From Paraspadella gotoi (lineage: Eukaryota; Chaetognatha): a DNA stretch of 64,000 bases. Under the pieces are notes generated by a model. That model was not told where the DNA came from. It worked only from the letters and a program-made list of their open reading frames with translations, and ran no database searches. This document shows positions 35,022 through 44,814 of the stretch, piece after piece; within the stretch, counting starts at the first letter, position 1; the number at the start of each line of letters is the position of its first letter. The stretch is from NCBI GenBank assembly GCA_051294375.1, contig CM119267.1, positions 12,281,644 to 12,345,643 on the forward strand. The letters are read 5' to 3'. Position numbers and translations under genes: made by a program.

Positions 35022-35789
35022 AAGTTTGAGCAAACAATGTCGGATCTTCCCACAATCATTTTTTTTTATTTTGATCTTAGACATCGTTATTTACTTTCGT
35101 TCGTTGTGTTTAAATGATAGAAGACGTTTTATCTTGTACTTATGAAATGGTACAACCAATATAAAATTATCCATTCATTTAATAAATAAGCTATCTTGCC
35201 CCTGACTTGGACAGGCTTTGGTGGTTTTAAGGCCTCCATCACTCTTACAAGATAATGACATAGCAGGTCACTGCAAGCTTTCAAATCAAGACTCTCTCAC
35301 AGTCTCGTTTATTCACTCCCAGAGTACCTGGCTTCCTATCAATGAAGTGGTATAATATTTCAAAGAATGTTTCAATTGTATGAAAAGACCACTCCCTTAA
35401 GTATTAGATCGGGAATACTTATTGTACTCCGCACTAGCATCAAAATCTTTACTTTAGAGGTGTTCCGTTTTACCCCAATTTAATTCTAGCTATGTAAAAA
35501 TTGTTTAAACAACGATTTTATTATTATAAGACGCACACTCCCCTACCCACACACAAATTTCATTCTAAATCCATCCATCCAATTACGAGTAATTAGATTT
35601 TTTTTTTTCTAAGGTGGGACGGACGGACGGACGGTACTGACGGACGGACATTATTTTTTTGCATAATTTATCATAATTCGATGTTCTGACATGATATATG
35701 TGAATGCCCGACTAGATTGAGGGGGCGACCGACGGATTGACAAAGTGAATATAAAGTCGGGATCTGCTGAAAGCAGATCTGACTAAAAA
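35022..35789 (+). mobile_element. Hairpin-ended element R1, interrupted by a 310-bp unit
   Basis: Left end AAGTTTGAGCAAACAATGTC, right end GTCGGGATCTGCTGAAAGC then AGATCTGACTAAAA. The 310-bp unit at 35,144-35,450 splits it; the mirror copy at 45,236-45,692 is uninterrupted. Confidence 0.6.
35144..35450 (+). mobile_element. 310-bp unit, solo insertion
   Basis: Complete unit inserted in R1. The mirror arm reads CTTGTACTTATGTACTTTAG (inverted, 45,561-45,580) with nothing inserted. Here CTTGTACTTATG and ACTTTAG are separated by the unit. No clear target duplication. Solo insertion plus tandem arrays elsewhere suggests a mobile satellite-like unit. Confidence 0.6.
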
Positions 35790-35853
35790 CGAGAAGGAGA
35801 GTAGCCACCCCCAGAGCAGCCATTTTCGTCGGGTTTTTGACTCCGGCTTTTTG

Positions 35854-35854
35854 A

Positions 35855-35895
<41 letters not shown>
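35854..35895 (+). repeat. (CT)n microsatellite
   Basis: About 42 bp of CT; the mirror GA tract at 45,080-45,167 is about twice as long. Confidence 0.95.
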
Positions 35896-35900
<5 letters not shown>

Positions 35901-36000
35901 ATGGCTCAATAATTTTTTTTTCATTCATTGAGAGAAAAATCCGCGAATCTTTTGGCTCTCTTTTACAAAAGCGCACAAATTTTGTTCCTGACCATAATTT

Positions 36001-36150
36001 TTAACCTAATAGTTATACTAATCTGATACCATCCCATAACCAAATCCCTAAACCTATTTCCTAATCCCTAATCTATAACCCTGTCTTAGTTATTCACTCT
36101 AACCTTAATCTCTAACCTTCTCCTCTAACCTTAATCTCTAACCTAATTTT
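36001..36150 (+). repeat. Degenerate CCTAA/CTAACC-rich stretch
   Basis: Irregular series of CCTAATC, CCCTAAACC, CTAACCTTAATCT units. Inverted it reads TTAGGGATTAGG-like, resembling eroded telomere-type repeats. It is not a regular array. Mirror at 44,815-44,985. Confidence 0.45.
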
Positions 36151-36283
36151 AATTTCCGAATTCGCGATAAAATGAGGGGTTTTTGGAAAAAAGGCCAATT
36201 TGTTTATTTTTGGATTTCTCTCTGTCTCTTTTTTGGGGGGGAGGTCCCAACTTTTTCAAATCGATACATACATGCACATTAGA

Positions 36284-37095
36284 GCGTAGTGAAAGTTACG
36301 TAGGAAAATTCTAAAAGTCAATTATGAACAACATACCATCAGTGAACATTAATTTGTAAAAAAATTAATTTTATGTTTTTAATTTTCGCAGTAGACTATA
36401 TTTATATATAATACTATTCTTATAAATCAATAAAATCTTAATTTTATGGCAGATTTGATTTCCTCGTCAAAGTTGATAAAGGAAATAAAAGAACTAATTT
36501 TTAAAAAATTTTCATTAAGTGGGTTAAAATTTTTTTAAAATATATTTAATATACAAATTTAATTTTGAGCTTAAAATATAGGTTTTCTGATATTTGACCA
36601 ACATAATAAATAATTTTTAAAAAGAGTTATATTTCTTTATATCAACTTTTCACGAAGAATCCAAACCTGCAAAAAAAATCTTACAAAAAACTATTTTGAA
36701 TTTTTAACATTTATTGATTAGAACTGTCGTCTTAGCAATAGCTACGGGTAGTAACTGACGAGTCTATCTGACCTAAGTAAAACTAGGGGATCATTGATAT
36801 TCATTATAATTATTATAATTAAAGTAAAACGATATAAAATAAACAATAATGGTGAAACATTTTCTACGCGGCCACGCAAAACTATAGTTACAAGCGATCG
36901 AATCACCGAGGTACAATTGTTTACATTTACAATTTGACTGAAAAGGTACGAAAGAAAAATACAGAACACGGCATTTGATTCGGTTGCACCTCGGAATTCT
37001 GACAGTACTATGTATTTGTAAAAAAAAATTTTATACATAAATATTCTTTAGTAAAATGTTGTTTGTGCTCATTTATAGAATTTTCATTAAAGTTA
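36284..37095 (+). mobile_element. MITE M2, with 265-bp insert, broken by M1
   Basis: Left end TAGAGCGTAGTGAAAGTTAC matches M2. Homology is lost at about 36,750 and resumes at about 37,010 (ATACATAAAT...ATTAAAGTTA), leaving about 265 bp of extra sequence. At 37,094 the TA in AGTTACCATGATGG is where M1 begins, so M1 appears to have inserted into M2. Confidence 0.5.
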
Positions 37096-37148
37096 CCATG
37101 ATGGAAAAAATTCGTCGCGGAATATTGTATTTTGACTTTCTTTTTTTC

Positions 37149-37345
37149 TATTTAAAATAGTTTAGAGATGAACAAAAAATTCGTTGTAATAGCATTTTTA
37201 TTTTTATTATTGTACGTTTCGACTCTTAGTTTACGAGTCGCTTGCTGATGAAGACTCGTAACACTAAGAGTCGAACATGTACAATAATAAAAATAAAAAT
37301 TGCTATTACAACAAATTTTTCGTTTCATCTCTAAAATATATAGAA
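37149..37345 (+). mobile_element. Ribozyme-bearing fold-back, subfamily B
   Basis: Near-perfect palindrome of two 90-bp arms around GCTTGCTGATGAA. Arms include TTCGTTGTAATAGCA and TTTATTATTGTACGTTTCG, and their inverses. The related M1 copy at 14,360-15,288 lacks it. Only one arm retains CTGATGA. Confidence 0.6.
37241..37283 (+). ncRNA. Hammerhead-like motif, subfamily B (one base short)
   Basis: TTG, CTGATGA, extra A, stem II GACTC/GAGTC with loop GTAACACTAA, then GAACATGTA. One A of GAAA is missing here but present in the mirror copy at 43,719-43,760. Stem I TTG/CAA is only 3 bp. Confidence 0.4.
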
Positions 37346-37899
37346 TAGAAAAATAAAATTTATATATCAAGAAACTTTGGCCCTTTGTGATTTATATGAT
37401 AATGCTTCCTTCTTTTTTTTCTTTTTCATATCTACATTTTTAATTTAAACTAATTTCCGGTTCTTTTTTATTACTTTTGAGTTAAACGTTACTATTAAAA
37501 ATCCCTGCCTTTTCTCAGTCTCATGTCAAAGAGTTATTGCATTATCTCCATTAGATAGATTTAGGGATGGATCTTAATTCATATGTCAAAAAAAATAGGA
37601 TATTAAAAATATATTAATGATGTAGATGCTCAGAATATTATTCTTATATTGTAAAGTATTAATAAAAGTAATAATGCTCCGGGTAATCTTTCTATAAGCC
37701 AAAGTTATCATTTTTATTTACCTCCGGATGTATTATCAAAACAAATATCAAACAAGTCCAAAAAAAGAAAATCAAGATTTTGTTGAAATGAAAGACAATG
37801 CATCATCACATTATGCAACAATAAACTCAAGCCTGGTTTACTTTATAAGGATCAATCCTTTTCACTGCTTGCAAGAGATATGTCATCTCCAAATCCTCC

Positions 37900-38100
37900 G
37901 CCCCGCGGGTGGCTCTAGGGCGCCCCAGGGGCAGACTATTCCAGGGGAGCAGCAAAATGGTCATTGAGGGGGCGCCCCTAATAGACCCAAAATGTTTTGC
38001 CCCAGGGGAACTCCCCTGGGGCGGCCCCCTGGGGCCAAAAAAAGTCTGCCCTGGGGTAACCCTTGGGGAGCAAAAAGTGCTCCCCCTGGGGCGAGTTAAG
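37900..38100 (+). repeat. Left CCCCTGGGG palindrome array
   Basis: Nine or so CCCC(A/T)GGGG-type palindromes spaced 10-40 bp apart, with a unit AACTCCCCTGGGGCGGCCCC then TGGGGCCAAAAAAAG. The right array at 40,015-40,235 has ATTCCCCTGGAGTGGCCCC then TTGGGGCCCAAAAAAAG in the same orientation. Confidence 0.75.
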
Positions 38101-38164
38101 GAGAGAGCAAGTTTAGATAAAAAAATATACTTTCTGACAATGTTATTGTATCTGAGAATCTCTC

Positions 38165-38207
38165 CCTGTCTGTTACTCTCTCTTTCTCTCTTTCTCTTTC
38201 TCTCTCA

Positions 38208-38238
<31 letters not shown>

Positions 38239-38340
38239 CTCTCTCTCTCTCTCTCTTTTTTCTCTTTTTTTCTTTTTCTTTTTTTCTTTTTCTTCTCTCT
38301 TTCTTCTCTCTCTCTAATCTTTTTCTCTCTCTCAATCTTT
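38165..38340 (+). repeat. CT/TTTC-rich microsatellite
   Basis: Pyrimidine tract of about 175 bp mixing CT and TTTTCT units inside the 2.37-kb insertion. The Ser-Leu and Arg-Glu frames are translations of it. Confidence 0.95.
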
Positions 38341-39654
38341 TCAAGACTTGTTCTATGTAACTAAAAAAAAATATACATTTTTTAAAAATTATTGTTAACT
38401 CGTTTATTCCATATTTTATCTAAAAATTATAATATTGTATTTTTGAACTTAATTATTTTATTTCAATTAAAGATATAGAAACAAGTTTGAGCAAACAATG
38501 GATAACGGGCCACAATATTTAGTGGTAAGAAGCTAATCAGTCATCTGTCTTTTTTTTCTTTCTTTTTTTTTTTCTTTTTTTTTTGGATGGACATACTGAT
38601 GGACTGATAGAGAGAAACATAATTTTAAAAAAAATATTCATAATTTGATGTTTCAAAAAAGAATTAAATAAATCATAAAATAAACAAATAATAGCAGTAA
38701 TCGACAGATCTACTTAGTGAATTATGGAGTCCCCCCAAAAAAAATTATATTCATCAGATTTTAATTCATGATCAACATTAAATGAGTTCCACATCGTGAA
38801 ATAAATTTTTTTCATTTAAGATTTGTATTAAAAATTGTCGTTTATAGATTCCCTCTGATGAACTCACGTTGTTGAGGAAAGCTGATGGTTTGAGAGAGAG
38901 AGTGAGCAAAACTTTATATCGAGCTCAATCACACACTTTTCTACCACACACAGATTTCATTCCAATCCATATATCTTAATCACAAATAATTTGAGTTTAA
39001 TGCTAATGTGGGACAGACTTAAAGACTGATATTAATAATTAATTAATTAATTAATTAATTAATTATTTTTTATAAGTGAATTAAAAAACCATCCTACTCT
39101 TTATCTACTATTTAAAATTTCATAGATGAATTAAGATAAAAATTTTGTATGTTGGTATTAGTACTGTTATAAGATCGCCTCAGCTCAAAAATTCCCTAAC
39201 TCCAGAACGCCCATGTTGATAACGGAATATGTGATGTAGTGTAGCGCAGTGTAGTGATGTACAGATGTTAAAAACCTTTAACAACAATAATAATAATATC
39301 AGACAATTATTCTTCAAGTTCATTTCTTATTTCTTACGTAGTAGGCATCCTCAGGGGAGTGTAGAAAATATCTTAATATCTTCCCGTTAACGGCGATCCT
39401 GGCGTTCTTTTTAACAGTACTGAGCTTTTCTAAAATGGTTGCAACGAACTAACAAAGATCAGTATTTACATAACGACGCCAAGTATTGCACGCGTACGAT
39501 CTCTCTTTACAGTTGTAAAAAAAGGTGCAATTAAAAGTGAGTTTTAATGGAAAAAACAAAAGTCACATTTACTTGAATTTTATTTAAAAATTTTCTCACT
39601 CTTTCTTTCTTTCTATTTCTCACAGATGAAATTAATAATTAGCTAATTGTTAAG

Positions 39655-39845
39655 TTTGATTGTTGACCAAATTATGCAAGTTGACCAAATTATCCAAGTT
39701 GTCTAAATTATGCAAGTTTACCAAATTATGCAGTTTACAAATTATGCAAGTTTATCAAATTTAAAAGTTTACCAAATTATATCAGTTGACCAAAATATGT
39801 CGATTTGACTAAATTATGCAAGTTTACCAAATTATGCATATTGGT
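39655..39845 (-). repeat. 18-bp minisatellite, inverted orientation
   Basis: About ten units of ACCAAATTATGCAAGTTG, the reverse complement of the array at 20,155-20,630. The adjacent GGCGCAGCTATTGGTTC matches, inverted, the sequence before that array. Confidence 0.85.
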
Positions 39846-40014
39846 ATTGGCGCAGCTATTGGTTCATTGATTGATTAATTGAAGTGAAAAATATTTATTT
39901 TTTTATTTTATATTTTATTTTAATAAAAGATGAAAAAAGAAAAGAGATAGAGAAGAGAGAGAGAAGGGAGAAGAGAGAAAGAGAGGAGAGGGAGAGAGAA
40001 ATAGGAGGGAAAGA

Positions 40015-40235
40015 GAGCCGTTCCAGGGGGCAGGCAAATTCATGCCCCCGGGGTGGCCCCCAGGGGAAAGGTTTTTCTAGCCCCTGGGGATTCCCCTGGA
40101 GTGGCCCCTTGGGGCCCAAAAAAAGAGGCTACAGGGGGCCGCCCCTAGCAGTAAGGATTGCTTTGCCCCCCGGGCCGCCCGCGGGGCCACCCGCGGAGCC
40201 GCCCCTAGCAGCGCCCCGGGGAGGCGATTCTGAAG
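40015..40235 (+). repeat. Right CCCCTGGGG palindrome array
   Basis: GC-rich array with GCCCCTGGGGATTCCCCTGG, GCGGGGCCACCCGCGG and CCGCCCCTAGCAG (twice). Two CCGCCCCTAGCAG units at about 40,140 and 40,200 bracket the most GC-rich part. Confidence 0.75.
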
Positions 40236-40656
40236 GATGAATACTTGCTTGCTAAGGACCATTTTTTGCCCTAAATCTGATAAAATATATTATGTCAGAG
40301 ATATAATATTAACAATAAAGTGAGTTGTCCTCTTGATCAAAAGAGGCAAAAACAATTGGAGAACCTCTTTTGGAAGTATTTGAATGCATTAAATAATTTC
40401 ATGCCTTTCATGCTTTTTATTCAGTCCAAGGGAGGTCATATTACATGTTAAAACCTATTTACCGGCTAAAAATATTATTTGACAATGAAATTAACCGTCT
40501 TTTTCCAAACTGCGACAATTTTTTTTCCATCATGGTAAAATTTAAAATTTTTTTTGGAGAAACTCGCGATTTAAAAACACTCAGTTGAGGTCAAGATGGA
40601 GGGTAAAACGAGGCAGAGAAAAGATAAAAGTGGCGAATAAACATTAGAAAGCTAAG

Positions 40657-40659
<3 letters not shown>

Positions 40660-40722
<63 letters not shown>
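40660..40722 (+). repeat. (GA)n microsatellite
   Basis: 63 bp of pure GA. The mirror tract at 42,616-42,660 is CT and is followed by a 61-N gap. Confidence 0.95.
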
Positions 40723-40726
<4 letters not shown>

Positions 40727-41123
40727 TGTTGATGAAGGGTCAGGGGGGGAAAGGAGAATCAGCAGTCCCAATGTCAAAGAGCCAACGAGGTCGGATCGGT
40801 CCCTCGAGTCTTTGAATGAGAAAATGAGAAAATAAATAAAAGCAGAAGTAGGATTGTGAAGGGTGAGGGTTGAGGGTGAGGGGTAAAAGGTAAGGGGTGA
40901 AAGGGTGGCGGGAGGTAGAAAGAAAACCCAGAAAAAAAGAATACTTTAACCAAATGAGTGAATGATGTAAAAAAGGAATGTTTGAAATTTACGAATGATC
41001 TTTTTTGGAAAGAGGAAGGTAATTGACTGACGACGGACGACGACGACGACGACGACCACCACCACACCACCACATTAACACCGAATTCGCCGATTTTGAC
41101 GGGGATCGTTTTCGAACCGAGAA

Positions 41124-41195
41124 TTAGGGCGTTAAATCGTTGGCACCTGCTAGAACCTTCGGCACCTCGCCGAACCCAGCCGCGTCCAGCGACAC
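41124..41195 (-). CDS. Weak terminal-exon candidate
   Basis: On the minus strand GATTGCAG (acceptor-like) precedes GTGTCGCTGGACGCG and 23 open codons with GC-rich third positions, starting VSLDAAGFGEVPKV, to a TAA stop. In the other arm (about 42,190-42,262, plus strand) one base is missing before the stop. A 75-codon frame in a different phase also crosses it. The surrounding 230 bp are GC-rich. No family recognised; low confidence. Confidence 0.15.
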   Translation of the reverse strand: MSLDAAGFGEVPKVLAGANDLTP

Positions 41196-41546
41196 CTGCA
41201 ATCCTCCCGCGAGGCCGACGTGTCGCCGCCGTTGACTAACGAGCTCCGGGTGGCATTTGTCTGCAATCTGTCGTCATCTGGCGGAATCAGTCGATGCAGT
41301 TGATCGGTTGTCCCTTTTACGGCGTCGTTTAGTTTTATTCGGCGACGACGTCCGTCGTTGTCTACATCGTCGTCGTTGTTGTCGTTTAATTGGTGTATGA
41401 AAATCAAAGAGCGTCTTATTCCGGTTAACCTTAATTATTTTAGTTTGGTTGTGACCTCAGCGATGATAGTACGAGATAATCAAAAGAAAAAAATTACAAA
41501 ATTTACGAACGCATAGAAGCTTAAAATGCAAAAAAACGTAAACTGA

Positions 41547-41720
41547 ATGCAGCCCAAAAAAAGTGTCAGTTGCCAACAAGATGGCGGCCATGGCTTGGTC
41601 GGATGGCTCAAGAAAACGGGCTTACTCGCGAATGCCATTGCGGCCATTTTCGGCATAAATACAGAGGACAAACAAAAATGGAAATGGAAATAGAAAAGGG
41701 GAAAGCGAGGGGAATGGGGA

Positions 41721-41808
<88 letters not shown>
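41547..41808. other. Centre of palindrome P2, single-copy part
   Basis: Present only on the left side of the gap. It includes CAAGATGGCGGCC at 41,577-41,589, a YY1-type motif that often overlaps transcription starts in animals, then ATTGCGGCCATTTTCGG, its approximate inverse, at 41,637-41,653, and an (GA)n tract (41,727-41,808) reaching the gap. Confidence 0.45.
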
Positions 41809-41833
41809 NNNNNNNNNNNNNNNNNNNNNNNNN
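41809..41833. other. 25-N gap at palindrome centre
   Basis: Sequence to the right starts as the reverse complement of 41,546 backward. The uniform 25-N size, also at 4,547, 4,974, 9,157, 29,939, 31,898, 52,374 and 53,631, indicates a scaffolding join of unknown true length. Confidence 0.9.
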
Positions 41834-42615
41834 TTCAGTTTACGTTTTTTTGCATTTTAAGCTTCTATGCGTTCGTAAAATTTTGTAATTTTTTTCTTTT
41901 GATTATCTCGTACTATCATCGCTGAGGTCACAACCAAACTAAAATAATTAAGGTTAACCGGAATAAGACGCTCTTTGATTTTCATACACCAATTAAACGA
42001 CAACAACGACGACGACGACGATGTAGACAACGACGACGTCGTCGCCGAATAAAACTAAACGACGCCGTAAAAGGGACAACCGATCAACTGCATCGACTGA
42101 TTCCGCCAGATGACGACAGATGCAGACAAATGCCACCCGGAGCCTCGTTAGTCAACGCGGCGACACGTCGGCCTCGCGGGAGGATTGCAGGTGTCGCTGG
42201 ACGCGGCTGGGTTCGGCGAGGTGCCGAAGGTTCCTAGCAGGTGCCAACGATTTAACGCCCTATTCTCGGTTCGAAAACGATCCCCGTCAAAATCGGCGAA
42301 TTCGGTGTTAATGTGGTGGTGGTGGNNNNNNNNNNCGTCGTCGTCGTCGTCAGTCAAATTACCTTCCCTCTTTCCAAAAAGATCATTCGTAAATTTCAAA
42401 CATTCCTTTTTTACATTCATTCACTCATTTGGTTAAAGTATTAGAGAGAGATCTCAACCCTCACTCACAATCCTACTTCTGCTTCTATTTATTTTCTCAT
42501 TCTTCTCATTCAACAGACTCTGAGGGACCGATCCGACCTCGTTGGCTCTTTGACATTGGGAGCTAGCTGATTCTCCCTTTCCCCCCTGACCCCTTCATCA
42601 AACATCTCCTCTGGA

Positions 42616-42648
<33 letters not shown>

Positions 42649-43659
42649 ATCTTCTCCTCTCTCTCAGCGTNNNNNNNNNNNNNNNNNNNNNNNNNNNNNN
42701 NNNNNNNNNNNNNNNNNNNNNNNNNNNNNNNTTCTAATGTTTATTCGCCACTTTTATCTTTCTCTGCCTCGTTTTACCCTCCATCTTGACCTCAACTGAG
42801 TTTTTTAAATCGCAGTTTCTCCAAAAAAAAATTTTAAATTTACCATGATGGAAAAAAAAATTGTCGCAGTTTGGAAAAGACGGTTAATTTCATTGTCAAA
42901 TATATTTTTTAGCCGGTAAATAGGTTTTAACATGTAATATGACCTCCCTTGGACTGAATAAAAAGCATGAAAGCATGAAATTATTTAATGCATTCAAATA
43001 CTTCCAAAAGAGGTTCTCCAATTGTTTTTGCCTCTTTTTGATCAAGAGGACAACTCACTTTATTGTTAATATTATATCTCTGACATAATATATTTTATCA
43101 GATTTAGGGCAAAAAATGGTCCTTAGCAAGCAGTGAAAAGGATTGATCCCTTATAAAGTAAACCAGGCTTGAGTTATTGTTGCATAATGTGATGATGCAT
43201 TGTCTTTCATTTCAACAAAATCTTGATTTTTCTTTTTTTGGACTTGTTTGATATTTGGTTTTGATAATACATCCGGAGGTAAATAAAAATGATAACTTTG
43301 CTTATAGAAAGGTTACCCGGAGCATTATTACTTTTATTAATACTTTACAATATAAGAATAATATTCTGGAGCATCTACAGCATTAATATATTTTTAATAT
43401 CCTATTTTTTTGACATATGAATTAAGATCCATCCCTAAATCTATCCTAATGGAGATAATGCAATAACTCTTTGACATGAGACTGAGAAAAGGCAGGGATT
43501 TTTAATAGTAACGGTTTAACTCAAAAAGTAATAAAAAAGAACCGGAAATTAGTTTAAATTAAAAATGTAGATATGAAAAAGAAAAAAAAGAAGGAAGCAT
43601 TATCATATAAATCACAAAGGGCCAAAGTTTCTTGATATATAAATTTTATTTTTCTATTC

Positions 43660-43850
43660 TTATATTTTAGAGATGAAACGAAAAATTTGTTGTAATAGCA
43701 ATTTTTATTTTTATTATTGTACATGTTTCGACTCTTAGTGTTACGAGTCTTCATCAGCAAGCGACTCGTAATACTAAGAGTCGAAACGTACAATAATAAA
43801 AATAAAAATTGCTATTACAACGAATTTTTTGTTTCATCTCTAAACTATTT
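43660..43850 (-). mobile_element. Ribozyme-bearing fold-back, subfamily B (mirror)
   Basis: Arms TTTAGAGATGAAACGAAAAA and inverse ATTTTTTGTTTCATCTCTAA. The left arm holds the complete hammerhead-like motif on the minus strand; the right arm (GACTCGTAATACTAAGAGTC) lacks CTGATGA. Confidence 0.6.
43719..43760 (-). ncRNA. Hammerhead ribozyme-like motif, subfamily B
   Basis: Minus strand: TTG, CTGATGA, extra A, GACTC, loop GTAACACTAA, GAGTC, GAAA, CATG, GTA triplet, CAA. All invariant core bases are present. Stem I is short (3 bp), so activity as a single molecule is doubtful. Confidence 0.5.
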
Positions 43851-44284
43851 TAAATAGAAAAAAAGAAAGTCAAAATACAATATTCCGCGACAAATTTTTT
43901 CCATCATGGTAACTTTAATGAAAATTCTATAAATGAGCAACAAACAACATTTTACTAAAGAATATTTATGTATAAAATTTTTTTTTACAAATTACATAGT
44001 ACTGTCAGAATTCCGAGGTGCAACCGAATCAAATGTTGGTTCTGTATTTTTCTTTCGTACCTTTTCAGTCAATTGTAAATGTAAACAATTGTACCTCGGT
44101 GATTCGATCGCTTGTAACTATAGTTCTTGCCGTGGCCGCGTAGAAAATGTTTCACCATTATTGTTTATTTTATATCGTTTTACTTTAATTATAATAATTA
44201 TAATGAATATCAATGATCCCCTAGTTTTACTTAGGTCAGATAGACTCGTCAGTTACTACCCGTAGCTATTGCTAAGACGACAGT

Positions 44285-44684
44285 TCTAATCCAATAAATG
44301 TTAAAAATTCAAAATAGTTTTTTGTAAGATTTTTTTGCAGGTTTGGATTCTTCGTGAAAAGTTGATATAAAGAAATATAACTCTTTTTTAAAAATTATTT
44401 TATTATGTTGGTCAAATATCAGAAAAACCTATATTTTAAGCTCAAAATTAAAATTTTGTATATTAAATATATTTTAAAAAATTTTTAACCCACGAGGAAA
44501 TCAAATCTGCCATAAAAATTAAGAATTTTATTGATTTTATAAGAATAGTATTATATATAAATATAGTCTACTGCGAAAATTAAAAAACATAAAATTAATT
44601 TTTTTTACAAATTAATGTTCACTGATGGTATGTTGTTCATAATTGACTTTTAGAATTTTCCTACGTAACTTTCACTACGCTCTA
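44285..44684 (-). mobile_element. MITE M2 (mirror of 36,284 copy)
   Basis: Ends at the right in ACTTTCACTACGCTCTAATG, the inverse of the M2 left end. The 265-bp insert and the M1 junction lie to the left, mirroring the other arm. Confidence 0.5.
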
Positions 44685-44814
44685 ATGTGCATGTATGTAT
44701 CGATTTGAAAAAGTTGGGACCCTCCCCCCCAAAAAAAAGAGACAGAGAGAAATCACAAAAATAAACAAGATTGGCCTTTTTTTCCAAAAACCCCTCATTT
44801 TATCGCGAATTCGG

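Larger units (their letters stand above)
37873..40245 (+). mobile_element. 2.37-kb insertion with GC-rich palindromic end arrays
   Basis: Absent from the mirror arm, where the flanks read CACTGCTTGCTAAGG (inverted, about 43,111-43,131). Here TGCTTGC lies on both sides (37,866-37,872 and 40,246-40,252), a 7-bp target duplication. Both ends, about 200 bp each, are packed with CCCCTGGGG and CCCCAGGGG palindromes and share GGCCAAAAAAAG-type units. The outermost 45 bp are loosely inverted (TCATCTCCAAATCCTCC at left; TTCATCCTTCAGAATCGCC inverted at right). Core: CT tract, R1-like fragments and the 18-bp minisatellite; no coding sequence. Confidence 0.6.
37096..40535 (+). mobile_element. MITE M1, expanded by nested insertions
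   Basis: Left end CCATGATGGAAAAAATTCGTC, right end inverted TTTTTTTTCCATCATGG, with TA on both sides (37,094-37,095; 40,536-40,537). Without the 2.37-kb insertion it is about 1,070 bp, equal to the mirror copy. It also carries the ribozyme fold-back at 37,149-37,345. Confidence 0.65.
33955..41546 (+). repeat. Left arm of large palindrome P2
   Basis: Reverse-complement counterpart of 41,834-46,825, in order. Differences are informative: this arm has an extra 310-bp unit at 35,144-35,450 and an extra 2.37 kb at 37,873-40,245. The arm sequences are otherwise closely similar, with fewer indels than P1. Confidence 0.85.
42843..43909 (+). mobile_element. MITE M1 with nested ribozyme fold-back
   Basis: 1,067 bp from CCATGATGGAAAAAAAAATTG to CCATCATGG, TA on both sides (42,841-42,842; 43,910-43,911). 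It carries the fold-back at 43,660-43,850. It is the mirror of 37,096-40,535 without the 2.37-kb insertion. Confidence 0.7.

Noticed and set aside
37873-40245. Rho-independent-terminator-like CCCCTGGGG hairpins as terminators
   Set aside because: Bacterial terminators are irrelevant in a eukaryotic genome, and the palindromes are arrayed rather than placed after genes.
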